The position numbers and the translations under genes were made by a program. A stretch of 64,000 bases of DNA from Flavobacteriaceae bacterium (GTDB lineage: Bacteria > Bacteroidota > Bacteroidia > Flavobacteriales > Flavobacteriaceae). Shown here in pieces: positions 37,269-46,831 of this stretch (within the stretch, counting starts at the first letter, position 1; every line of letters starts with the position of its first letter). The DNA is taken from the NCBI GenBank assembly GCA_002690805.1, contig NZFW01000020.1:25474-89473 (forward strand). The letters run 5' to 3'. The notes beneath the pieces are model-generated. The model was not told the origin of the DNA. It saw only the letters and a list, made by a program, of their open reading frames with translations, and ran no database searches.

Positions 37269-38021
37269 CTATAGTTTTAAATGTGATAAAATAATTTTTT
37301 CCATTACTTTATAGCCAGCCAAATTTGGATGAACTAAATCATTAGATGCGGTAAATTCAGGAACTCGGAGCCCACCTTTAGAATCTGACATTGAAGAGTA
37401 GTAATCAACATAAGTTAAATTATTTTTCTTACAGTAATTCTTTAATAAAGCGTTTAGCTTTATTATTTTTGGAGCTGGAGCCAATCCGCGTGACCAAGGG
37501 AAATCAATTGCAGGAAGAGTTGAACAAATATATACAGATATATTATTTGCAATAGCAATTTCAGCCATGGAAAATATATTATCTGCAGTATTTTCAATAG
37601 ATATTGGACCAGTATTCCCAGCTATATCGTTGGTACCAGCCATAATTACGACACTTTTAGGATTTAAATTAACAACATCAGATTTAAATCTTATAAGCAT
37701 TTGAGGAGAAGTTTGACCTCCAATACCTCTATTCACAAATGAATTATCAATAAAAAAATCATTATCAAATACACTCCAACTCTGAGTAATTGAGTTGCCC
37801 ATAAAAACAACTCGATTTGGATCATTTATTTTTTTTAACTCATCATTATTTTCTTCATAAAATTTCAAATTTGCCCAATCCATGAGACTTCCTCCTCCTG
37901 CAATTGCAATTTTTGGGCTTGACTCTATATCTTCCAATTTTCCAGCTTCAATTAGATCTTGTGCGTTTGTTAACAATGTTGCAAAAATTAATATTAATAA
38001 AGTGAATTTATTTAATCTCAT
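37269..38021 (-). CDS. SGNH/GDSL hydrolase family protein
   Basis: VVFMGNSITQSW, VNRGIGGQTSPQMLIRF, VVIMAGTNDIAGNTG, NDLVHPNLAGYKVM. Confidence 0.92.
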   Translation of the reverse strand: MRLNKFTLLILIFATLLTNAQDLIEAGKLEDIESSPKIAIAGGGSLMDWANLKFYEENNDELKKINDPNRVVFMGNSITQSWSVFDNDFFIDNSFVNRGIGGQTSPQMLIRFKSDVVNLNPKSVVIMAGTNDIAGNTGPISIENTADNIFSMAEIAIANNISVYICSTLPAIDFPWSRGLAPAPKIIKLNALLKNYCKKNNLTYVDYYSSMSDSKGGLRVPEFTASNDLVHPNLAGYKVMEKIILSHLKL

Positions 38022-38069
38022 TATTTTTTATTTGATTCTAACCAAGTTACGATCTCAAAAATAAAAACC

Positions 38070-38615
38070 CTATTTATCATAAATTATTGGTATGAGTATC
38101 TCATTAGTTCTATTTATAAATCTATAAGGACTATTATAAATAAGAACTTTTGGCACACCATTAATTAAAATATTTTTATTTTTAAGTTTTGTTATAAGCT
38201 CCCTAGTAAATATATTTTCTTTCTCTAAATTAGAATAGCCTCCATATTTAATTGAGGCAAAATATTCAGCTTTACTTTGATATAATTCTAATTTACTATT
38301 GTTTGGTTTTGGAGCATTTTCAAGATTAAATTTTTTTGGAAGAACAAACTCCATAGAAGATCCCATTTTATTTTGAGTCATATGAACAGGTGTTGTCATT
38401 GAAATTTTTTTCTTTAGATCATTTTTACCTGATATATATCCAAATAAGTTCCTAAAACCATTATTCCCATTATGTTTTATCATCATTGATGGAGGGTAAT
38501 ATCTAATCTCAATTCCATCAGAATCAGATATTAATTCAAACTGTTGTGTTTCATATTGAGGGTACACTAAAAATGGATATATAAGAAGAAAAAGTTTTAG
38601 AAAACTATTTTCCAT
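38070..38615 (-). CDS. SOUL heme-binding family protein
   Basis: YETQQFELISDSDGIEIRYYPPSMMIK, KKISMTTPVHM, ASIKYGGYSN. Confidence 0.9.
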   Translation of the reverse strand: MENSFLKLFLLIYPFLVYPQYETQQFELISDSDGIEIRYYPPSMMIKHNGNNGFRNLFGYISGKNDLKKKISMTTPVHMTQNKMGSSMEFVLPKKFNLENAPKPNNSKLELYQSKAEYFASIKYGGYSNLEKENIFTRELITKLKNKNILINGVPKVLIYNSPYRFINRTNEILIPIIYDK

Positions 38616-38832
38616 TTTGAATAGGTTCAGTGTCAGGCATCATTTTGTTCAATACAAAATATACCGGACAAAACTTTGTAACTGGACTAATTAACTGAAG
38701 TACTCCTACTCCAATAGCAATATATATCCATTCTATTGAAAAATTAATTGCTAAAAATGCACTTGCCAAATATAAAACTCCACATATTGCATCATGTCTT
38801 CTGACTTTAATTACGTCTCTATTATTTTTCAT
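38605..38832 (-). CDS. DUF2892 (YgaP-like) membrane protein
   Basis: Short 2-TM protein ending SPVTKFCPVYFVLN. Confidence 0.85.
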   Translation of the reverse strand: MKNNRDVIKVRRHDAICGVLYLASAFLAINFSIEWIYIAIGVGVLQLISPVTKFCPVYFVLNKMMPDTEPIQNGK

Positions 38833-38934
38833 TTTAAATAAATTTCAAGCAATTTAAAAAATTGGTATTAGAAAACAAATATTAAATATTAACAAAAATG
38901 AAATTATATTTGTATTTAAAACTCCCATAGTATT

Positions 38935-41028
38935 ATGAATTTTAAAAGAATTTATTTCTTAATATTTGTGACTTCATTTTTCTTTTTCACAAGCTATGTT
39001 ATCGGTCAAATTAATCCTGAAAATATTACTATTGCCAGAGATGAATATGGAGTCCCTCACATTTTTACAAAAACAGATGCTGAGCTTGCCTATGGTTTGG
39101 CTTGGGCTCATTCTGAAGATGATTTTAAAACTATTCAACAATCATATTTAGCTGGAAACGCAATACTTTCAAAACATATAGGATTAAAAGGGTCTGGAGC
39201 TGATTTTTTAGCCCAATTAATAGGTTCTGATCAAATAGTTGAAAAAGACTATGAAAGCAAAATAAGTAAAGAATATAAAGAAATTTTAGAAGCATACTCA
39301 CAAGGGATTAATAGTTATGCCAAACAAAACCCTGAAAAAGTTCTTCATCCAGATTTATTTCCTGTTACGCCAAAAAAAATGTTGAGATATGGCCAATTAC
39401 AACTATTTATTTCTTCAATGGGTGATTATTGGGTGAGTAAAATAGTTCGAAATGATTTAAAATACCAAAAAATAAATGAATCTGACTCACTATATTCAAA
39501 ACAAGAAAAAGGGTCTAATACATTTGCCTTTAACAGCAATAAGACTTCAGATGGTAATACATATCTTGCAATTAATACTCATCAGCCTTTAGATGGACCA
39601 GTATCATGGTATGAAGCTCATTTGCAAAGTGAAGAAGGCACCAATATATTGGGAGCATTATTTGCAGGGAGTCCAAGTGTTTTAATTGGTGTAAATGAAA
39701 ATATTGCTTGGTGCCATACTGTTAATCAACCAGACAAAACAGATGTGTTTGCTCTTGAAATGCATCCTAAAAATAAAAACAAATACCTAGTTGATGGAAA
39801 GTATTATGATCTAGAAAAATATAAAGCAGAATTAAGAATTAAAATTCTTGGTATTCCTTTCAAAATCAAAAAACGCTATTATAAAAGTATGTATGGTCCG
39901 ACTTTGAAAAATAAGTCTGGATACTTTTCAATCAAAACTCCTGCTTTAAGTGAAATTCGTGGACTCGAACAATGGTGGAAAATGGGTAAATCAAAAAATT
40001 TCACAGAGTTTTATTCAACACTGAAGATGAAAGCTATTCCTGGATATAATATAGGTTATGCAGATAAAAATGACACAATTTTTTACATATCTAATGGATT
40101 GATTCCAAAAAGAAAAGCAGGTTACGATTGGAAAAATGTAGTGCCAGGGAATACAAAAAAGACTCTTTGGACCACTACTTATAACGTAGAGGATCTTCCG
40201 CAAGTTCTTCAGCCAAAGTCAGGGTATTTTTATAATACAAATCATTCTCCATTTTTATCCACGTCTATTGACGAAAACCCTATTAAAAATAATTTTTCTG
40301 AAGATATGGGGTTCGAAAATTATAATAATAATAGATCAATTAGATTAAAATATTTGATCGATGAAAAACAAAAGTTAGATTTCAATGACTTTAAAAAAAT
40401 TAAATATGACCATACACTCCCAACTCCACTAAAATATTCATGGATGGATATAAATGAGTTATTTGAAATTGATGCCAAAAAGTACCCAGATATTAAAAAC
40501 ATATTAATTGATATCCAAAAATGGGATAGAAAAGCTGAAATAAACTCCATTGGCGCTGGAGCTTTTGCGATATTTTATAGTAAATTGGGAAAATATTACA
40601 ATCAACTTCCTGCTCCAAAAATTTTTCCTAAAACATTTCTAATTGAAGCCTTAAAAGATACTAAAAAACACATGTTGAAATATTTTGGAAAGGAAAAGAT
40701 AAAATTAGGAGAATTTCAAAAACTTGTTAGGGGTGATAAAGAAATACCTATTTATGGACTAAGAGATGTTTTAACTGCGATGAAATCGGTTCCATATAAA
40801 GATGGTATGACAAGAGTTAACGCTGGTGAATCTTACATAGAACTAGTTAAATTCACTCCCAATGGACCTGAAATAGAGTCTATAATTTCTTACGGGAGTT
40901 CCGATAATCCAAATAGTAAACATTATAATGATCAAATGGATAAGTATGCATCTTTCCAAACAAAAAAAATGTCCTTAAGCAAAAAAGAAGCTCTTGAAAA
41001 AGCGATTAAAATATATAGCCCTAAATAG
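38935..41028 (+). CDS. Penicillin acylase family protein (Ntn hydrolase)
   Basis: ITIARDEYGVPHIFTKTDAELAYGLAWAHSEDDF; EKGSNTFAFNSNKTSDGNTYLAINTHQPLDGP (candidate Ser nucleophile after Gly); GVNENIAWCHTVN. Confidence 0.93.
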   Translation: MNFKRIYFLIFVTSFFFFTSYVIGQINPENITIARDEYGVPHIFTKTDAELAYGLAWAHSEDDFKTIQQSYLAGNAILSKHIGLKGSGADFLAQLIGSDQIVEKDYESKISKEYKEILEAYSQGINSYAKQNPEKVLHPDLFPVTPKKMLRYGQLQLFISSMGDYWVSKIVRNDLKYQKINESDSLYSKQEKGSNTFAFNSNKTSDGNTYLAINTHQPLDGPVSWYEAHLQSEEGTNILGALFAGSPSVLIGVNENIAWCHTVNQPDKTDVFALEMHPKNKNKYLVDGKYYDLEKYKAELRIKILGIPFKIKKRYYKSMYGPTLKNKSGYFSIKTPALSEIRGLEQWWKMGKSKNFTEFYSTLKMKAIPGYNIGYADKNDTIFYISNGLIPKRKAGYDWKNVVPGNTKKTLWTTTYNVEDLPQVLQPKSGYFYNTNHSPFLSTSIDENPIKNNFSEDMGFENYNNNRSIRLKYLIDEKQKLDFNDFKKIKYDHTLPTPLKYSWMDINELFEIDAKKYPDIKNILIDIQKWDRKAEINSIGAGAFAIFYSKLGKYYNQLPAPKIFPKTFLIEALKDTKKHMLKYFGKEKIKLGEFQKLVRGDKEIPIYGLRDVLTAMKSVPYKDGMTRVNAGESYIELVKFTPNGPEIESIISYGSSDNPNSKHYNDQMDKYASFQTKKMSLSKKEALEKAIKIYSPK

Positions 41029-42151
41029 AACCATCTAAAGCTTTCTTATAAATTAACTCATACTTTGGGATTATATTGGAAATATCGAAAATCTTTGCTC
41101 TTCTGAATGCTCCTTCTTTAAGTCTATTGAATTCATTTTCATCTTTTAATATTTTGATAGCATTTTTTGCCATTTCCTTAACATCTCCAACAGGAGATAA
41201 ATAACCAGATTCACCATCAATATTAACCTCCGATAATCCACCTGCATTACTAGAAATAACAGGAACTTTGTGGATCATTGCCTCCAAAGCAACCAAACCA
41301 AAACTTTCTTTTTCAGAAGGCAGTAAGAATATATCACTGTAACATAATAGCTCATTTATTTCATTACTCTTTCCTAAAAAAAGAACCTTATCACTTAAAT
41401 TATGTTTTTTAACATACCTCTGAGCCTTAATTCTTTCAGGTCCTTCCCCAACCATTAATAATTTTGATGGAATATCCCTTTGAACAATTTCAAAAACTTT
41501 AACTACATCTTTAACTCTTTTTAAGGGTCTAAAATTAGAAATATGAGTTATAACTTTTTCTTTGTTTTCAGCTACAGATTCTCTGTGACATGGTCTTTCA
41601 AGATGAGCATGCTTATTAACATCAATGAAATTAGGAATCACATCTATTGATTTATTAATATCAAATAAGCTTTCGGTATCATCTTTTAAACTTTTTGAAA
41701 CTGAAGTAACATAATCAGAATTGTTAATGCTAAAAGTAACTGCTGATCTATAAAACGGGTGACTACCAACCAGAGTTATATCAGTGCCATGGAGGGTAGT
41801 AACAATCGGGAGACCAATTCCAATATCTCTAAGCATCATTTTCGACATATATGCTGCATAGGCATGGGGTATTGCGTAATGAACATGCAAAACATCAATA
41901 TTGTGAGCTTTAACAACATCAACTATTCTACTTGAAAGAGCCAATTCATATGGTTGGTAATGGAAAAGATCATATTCTGGAACAAAAACTTCATGAAAGT
42001 GAATATTTTTATTTAATGTGTCAAGTCTAACTGGTTGTTTATATGTTATGAAATGAATTTCATGACCTCGCATTGAAAGAGAATGACCCAATTCTGTAGC
42101 TACTACTCCACTGCCTCCATATGTAGGATAACAAACAATTGCAATTTTCAT
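41021..42151 (-). CDS. bshA: N-acetyl-alpha-D-glucosaminyl L-malate synthase (bacillithiol biosynthesis)
   Basis: MKIAIVCYPTYGGSGVVATELGHSLSMRGHEIHFITYKQPVRL; GTDITLVGSHPFYRSAV; GT4 motif EKESFGLVALEAM. Confidence 0.93.
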   Translation of the reverse strand: MKIAIVCYPTYGGSGVVATELGHSLSMRGHEIHFITYKQPVRLDTLNKNIHFHEVFVPEYDLFHYQPYELALSSRIVDVVKAHNIDVLHVHYAIPHAYAAYMSKMMLRDIGIGLPIVTTLHGTDITLVGSHPFYRSAVTFSINNSDYVTSVSKSLKDDTESLFDINKSIDVIPNFIDVNKHAHLERPCHRESVAENKEKVITHISNFRPLKRVKDVVKVFEIVQRDIPSKLLMVGEGPERIKAQRYVKKHNLSDKVLFLGKSNEINELLCYSDIFLLPSEKESFGLVALEAMIHKVPVISSNAGGLSEVNIDGESGYLSPVGDVKEMAKNAIKILKDENEFNRLKEGAFRRAKIFDISNIIPKYELIYKKALDGSI

Positions 42152-42161
42152 ATATAACAAT

Positions 42162-45092
42162 TTAATCTTCTAAAGCATCATATAAAATACTCTGAATTCT
42201 TGTACGAATATTATGACTTACCAGTAATCGATTTTCCATAGTTGGAAAAGTTCTATTTGACAAAAATACAAATACTATTTTCTTTTCAGGGTCAGCCCAA
42301 GCAAAAGTTCCTGTAAACCCAGAATGACCGAAGCTCTCTTTAGAAACACATCCACATGTAGACCCATTACCTTCTATCTGTGGCTTATCAAATCCCACTC
42401 CTAGTCTATTTCCGTTTTTACAATAATAGCATTTATTAAATAAATCAAAAGTTGAGCTTGGAAACAGTCGTACACCGTCGTAAATCCCTTTTTGTAAATA
42501 CATTTGCATTATTACTGCAACTTCGTAAGCATTTGAAAAAATTCCCGCATGTCCACCAACCCCACCTAGCATTCCTGCACCCATATCGTGAACATCACCC
42601 TGAAGTTTTATTTTACGAAAATAATTATCAATTTCAGATGGTACAATTAGGTCTTTAGAATAAGAGGATTTTGGATTATATGTTGTGTATTTTAAGCCCA
42701 GTGGAGAATAAATATTTTTCTTTACCAAAACATCTAAATCATTATTTTTAGTCGTCTCTAAATACTCCTTTAAAATATAGTAAGGTAAATCAGAATAATT
42801 ATTTTTCCATTCATAAAATTCTCTTTTGGACTCATCAATTAATTCGCTTCCTTTAATTTGATTAATTATATTTTTTTCATATTTATTTTTCAAAAATAAA
42901 TTATCAACTACTCTTAAGCTATGTGACCTAGAATATTTTAAATTATAAAGTTTTCGTTTTGGGTTACCATTTCTATCCAATGTTTCTTTGTAAAAAGGTA
43001 TCCAAGGCTTCAATCTCCCATAGTGAGAAAGCATTTCTTTGAGGGTGATATTAGCTTTATTAGAATTATTCCATTTTGGCAGTAATTCACCAATTTTGGT
43101 GTTAAGATTGATTTTATTGGCTGAAACATCTTGAATTATTAAAGGGAGTGTAGCTAAAATTTTTGTTAGGGATGCAACATCATAAACAGAACTATCAGTA
43201 ACCTTTTTTAACTTATCATAAGTATGGTATCCAAAGTTTTTATTGTAAATAATTTTTCCGTTTCTAGAGATTAACATCTGAATTCCAGGCGTCATCATTG
43301 AGTCAATTGCAATCTTTGCTAGACTATCAATAGCTAGTAACTTTTTACTATTAAAACCCTCTAATGCAGGACTTGAATATCCTAATATTTTTTTTGAAGG
43401 AATTATGATGCCACTTCCCATTGGATATTTTTTTCCTACTGAAACAGGTATTTTACCTTCAATTTTATTAATTCCAAACATTGCATCAGCACTAGTGGTT
43501 TGCGCAATTTGACTATTTTGATAACTAACAATTAAACCTTTTAAATCTTTTATTTTGTTAATTTGAGATACGGCATATGGGTTAGAAAAAATATTAATTA
43601 TAACTGGAAAAGCAGCACTTACTTTTTTTAATTTTTGAATTGTTCTAAGAGAAAGTTTACTAATTAAATATGGATTGTCGTCTTTTGCATTTGGGTGCCA
43701 CCCAACTATAATTGCACTCCATTTTTTTTTCTTAGCCTGATCAATAATCTCTTTTGAACTTAAATCAATGACTTTATCAACATGAGCATATAAACTTAAT
43801 TTATTTTTAAAGAAAGAACCAGATCCACTATCAATAGATAAATAACCGTATTTATTATCTTTACTTAATGGTAGTATACCATTTTTATTTTCCAAAACAG
43901 TTATGGCTTTTTGAAAAACTTTAGAAACTAAAAGTGAATCCTGGGCTGAACTCAATGAAGTATTCAACCTTTCTATTGGCTTATAATTATTTAAATTAGA
44001 CTTGTACTTAGCTTTGAGAATCTTCTTTACCGAGTGTTCTAGTCTAGATTCTGATATTAAACCAGAAAGATATGCTCTTTGAATAGAGTTTATACCTTCA
44101 GAAATATTTTCAGACATTAAAAGAATGTCGTTTCCAGCTAAAAATGCTGCTAAATCAACATTACCAATATTTTTAACTTCAGTAACACCTTTCATATTTA
44201 AAGCATCAGTAAAAATTAGTCCATTAAAACCTAATTCATTTTTCAATAAATCTGTGACAACCGATTTTGAAAGAGTTGATGGCAATCCTTTCTCCTGAAG
44301 ACTGGGAATATTCAAATGTGCAATCATAACAGAAGAAAGACCTTGCTGAATAAGAACTCTATAAGGTTCTAATTCAATATCTTTTATTCTGTTTTTTCCA
44401 AATTTAATCGTTGGAAGAGTTTTATGTGAGTCCTTAGAAGTATCTCCATGACCTGGGAAATGCTTCCCAGATGTTAAAATATTTGCTTCATGCATGCCTT
44501 TCATGATTGAAAGACTTTTGGCTGAAACAATTTCTGAAGATTCACCAAAAGATCGATTCCCAATAATTGGATTTTTTGGATTTGTATTTATATCTATAAC
44601 TGGAGCAAAATTCATATGTATACCTAGTCGGTTAAGTTGCTCACCAATTCTTATGCCTATCTTTTTAATTAACTCATCGTCATCAATAGCCCCTAATGTC
44701 ATATTCCATGGATATGCCAATACATTATTCAATCTCATTGCTACTCCCCATTCTGCATCCATGGAGACTAATAAAGGGATTTTAGAATTTGATTGAAAAA
44801 TATTACTCCAAGAAATTTGTGAACTCACTGACCCTTTTGAAAAAATTAGACCACCAATATTATTTAATTTAATTAAATCTATTATATTATTTAAATGAGT
44901 AGAATCTTTATTAGAAAAAACCATTGGAATAAAAAGTTGTCCAATTTTTTCTTTTAATGTAATTGAATTATAAATACTATCTACCCATTTTTTTTGGAGT
45001 AAATAATCAGATGAAATAAGAGGGTCAGGCTGTTGGGCATTAATATTTGAATAAATCAATATAACTGTGAATAATTTCAGAAAATATTTCAT
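42162..45092 (-). CDS. Glycoside hydrolase family 3 (NagZ-like) fused to serine hydrolase/beta-lactamase domain
   Basis: SGKHFPGHGDTSKDSHKTLPTI and GFNGLIFTDALNMKGV (GH3); VYDVASLTKILATLPLI (SxxK) and GHSGFTGTFAWADP (class C beta-lactamase-like). Confidence 0.92.
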   Translation of the reverse strand: MKYFLKLFTVILIYSNINAQQPDPLISSDYLLQKKWVDSIYNSITLKEKIGQLFIPMVFSNKDSTHLNNIIDLIKLNNIGGLIFSKGSVSSQISWSNIFQSNSKIPLLVSMDAEWGVAMRLNNVLAYPWNMTLGAIDDDELIKKIGIRIGEQLNRLGIHMNFAPVIDINTNPKNPIIGNRSFGESSEIVSAKSLSIMKGMHEANILTSGKHFPGHGDTSKDSHKTLPTIKFGKNRIKDIELEPYRVLIQQGLSSVMIAHLNIPSLQEKGLPSTLSKSVVTDLLKNELGFNGLIFTDALNMKGVTEVKNIGNVDLAAFLAGNDILLMSENISEGINSIQRAYLSGLISESRLEHSVKKILKAKYKSNLNNYKPIERLNTSLSSAQDSLLVSKVFQKAITVLENKNGILPLSKDNKYGYLSIDSGSGSFFKNKLSLYAHVDKVIDLSSKEIIDQAKKKKWSAIIVGWHPNAKDDNPYLISKLSLRTIQKLKKVSAAFPVIINIFSNPYAVSQINKIKDLKGLIVSYQNSQIAQTTSADAMFGINKIEGKIPVSVGKKYPMGSGIIIPSKKILGYSSPALEGFNSKKLLAIDSLAKIAIDSMMTPGIQMLISRNGKIIYNKNFGYHTYDKLKKVTDSSVYDVASLTKILATLPLIIQDVSANKINLNTKIGELLPKWNNSNKANITLKEMLSHYGRLKPWIPFYKETLDRNGNPKRKLYNLKYSRSHSLRVVDNLFLKNKYEKNIINQIKGSELIDESKREFYEWKNNYSDLPYYILKEYLETTKNNDLDVLVKKNIYSPLGLKYTTYNPKSSYSKDLIVPSEIDNYFRKIKLQGDVHDMGAGMLGGVGGHAGIFSNAYEVAVIMQMYLQKGIYDGVRLFPSSTFDLFNKCYYCKNGNRLGVGFDKPQIEGNGSTCGCVSKESFGHSGFTGTFAWADPEKKIVFVFLSNRTFPTMENRLLVSHNIRTRIQSILYDALED

Positions 45093-45095
45093 ATT

Positions 45096-45581
45096 CTATT
45101 TAATAAAACGAGAATGCCAACTATCTTTCATCTGAATTTCCCATTCAGATCTATATCCAGCCATATCATTAACTAAATTATTAAAAACAATTGTTTCAGA
45201 ATTAACTGATCCATTTTTTACCATACTCTTAAAATCATTTAAAGTCTTGTGTGTTAAAAATTGACCTTGTTTAAAAGTAACATTCATTTTATCAAGTAAA
45301 GAAATATTAAATTTATTTTCCAAATACTGAATAAAATGAACAGATGAATCAATTGAACATCCAGATGGAGAATTGAAATCAACTTCCAAGCCAAAAACAA
45401 TGAATCTACTATATGGAATATCAAATGATGCAAGAAGAGTATTGTTATGAGAAGTCCATTTCGCTATAAATTCACTACACAATTCTTTAATTTCAATAAC
45501 TTCATTATCACTTAGTTTACGATCAGATGGATATATCCATATCCTAGCATTATCTGAAAGAGTTTTAAAAGGTATTTCCAT
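45096..45581 (-). CDS. Conserved flavobacterial hypothetical, about 160 aa (homologs often mislabelled 'ABC transporter ATPase')
   Basis: IPFKTLSDNARIWIYPSDRKLSDNEVIEI; contains no Walker A/B or signature motif. Confidence 0.7.
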   Translation of the reverse strand: MEIPFKTLSDNARIWIYPSDRKLSDNEVIEIKELCSEFIAKWTSHNNTLLASFDIPYSRFIVFGLEVDFNSPSGCSIDSSVHFIQYLENKFNISLLDKMNVTFKQGQFLTHKTLNDFKSMVKNGSVNSETIVFNNLVNDMAGYRSEWEIQMKDSWHSRFIK

Positions 45582-45583
45582 TT

Positions 45584-46363
45584 TTATAAATCTTTAGCTT
45601 CAGCAATAAGCTCAGCTATATCCTTTACCGGAAGGATATTCTCTTTTTCTTTACTTTTGACTCCATCCGACATCATTGTATTACAAAATGGACATCCAGC
45701 AGCTATAATATCTGGCTTTACATTAATAGCTTGCTCTGTTCTTTTAATATTTATATCCTTATTTCCTTTTTCGGGCTCTTTAAACATTTGAGCACCTCCA
45801 GCTCCACAACATAAACCCTTAGATTTACAATTTTTCATTTCAATAAGTTCAGCATCCAATTTTTTAATCAAATCTCTAGGAGCCTCATATACATTATTTG
45901 CCCTGCCTAAGTAACAAGGGTCATGAAATGTTATTCTTTTGCCTTTAAAGACACCACCTTGAATTTTAATTTTTCCTTCATTAAGTAATTTTTTTAAAAA
46001 CTGAGTATGATGCTCAACTTCGTAACTTCCTCCTAATTCAGGATATTCATTTTTTAAAGTATTAAAACAATGGGGGCAAGTAGTTACAATTTTTGTAATC
46101 TCATATGAATTCAAGACCTCAATATTAGCCATTGCCTGCATTTGAAATAAAAACTCATTTCCTGAACGCTTAGCTGGATCTCCAGTACAACTTTCTTCAG
46201 GACCAAGAACAGCATATGATATTCCAGAATTATTTAAAATCTTAACAAATGCTTTTGTGATTTTTTTAGCTCTCTCATCAAAACTACCAGCACAACCAAC
46301 CCAAAAAAGAACATCAGGCTTTTTTCCCTGTGCAGTCAAATCGGCTAGTGTATTTACATTCAT
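45584..46363 (-). CDS. CCG-domain (Fe-S)-binding protein, heterodisulfide-reductase-like
   Basis: VLFWVGCAGSFDERAKKI; TTCPHCFNTLKNEYP; FHDPCYLGR; GLCCGAGGAQMF; AAGCPFCNTMM. Confidence 0.92.
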   Translation of the reverse strand: MNVNTLADLTAQGKKPDVLFWVGCAGSFDERAKKITKAFVKILNNSGISYAVLGPEESCTGDPAKRSGNEFLFQMQAMANIEVLNSYEITKIVTTCPHCFNTLKNEYPELGGSYEVEHHTQFLKKLLNEGKIKIQGGVFKGKRITFHDPCYLGRANNVYEAPRDLIKKLDAELIEMKNCKSKGLCCGAGGAQMFKEPEKGNKDINIKRTEQAINVKPDIIAAGCPFCNTMMSDGVKSKEKENILPVKDIAELIAEAKDL

Positions 46364-46372
46364 AATTTAAAA

Positions 46373-46816
46373 TTAAGATTTACCATCATCAAACACCTCA
46401 ATCTTGACTTCTTTTTCTACTAGATCGGTAAATTTTCCATTATAGCGAGTGGCTTTGACCAAGTGATTATCTACCCAGTGATAATTTCCTCCTCTAGGTT
46501 TGCCCATAAGTAGACTATGATATTTAAAACCATTATCCTTTAACCATTTTGAAGTTACAGCTCGATGTGATTCGACTCTAGATGTAAAAAAACAAATTAA
46601 ATGACCTTCATCGTACCATTTATTTAATGTTACCAGGGCATCAGGATAAACAGTTGCAGTTGCCATTCTTTCTGGCTCCTCATTGGGAATGTCATCGCAT
46701 ATAGTACCGTCAATATCTATTAAATAGTTTTTGACTCCATCAGGTAAAACAGGACTGACAACTTCACCATCTTCAACTTTTTTATGTAAATAATTTTCTG
46801 CTTCTTCTTTTTGCAT
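46373..46816 (-). CDS. HAD-superfamily hydrolase
   Basis: YLIDIDGTICDDIPNEEPERM; CFFTSRVESHRAVTSKWLKDNGF. Confidence 0.82.
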   Translation of the reverse strand: MQKEEAENYLHKKVEDGEVVSPVLPDGVKNYLIDIDGTICDDIPNEEPERMATATVYPDALVTLNKWYDEGHLICFFTSRVESHRAVTSKWLKDNGFKYHSLLMGKPRGGNYHWVDNHLVKATRYNGKFTDLVEKEVKIEVFDDGKS

Positions 46817-46831
46817 AAGTTTAATAATTAA

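Noticed and set aside
44494-44796. 100-aa plus-strand ORF antisense to the GH3 gene
   Set aside because: Shadow ORF without start-region or domain support
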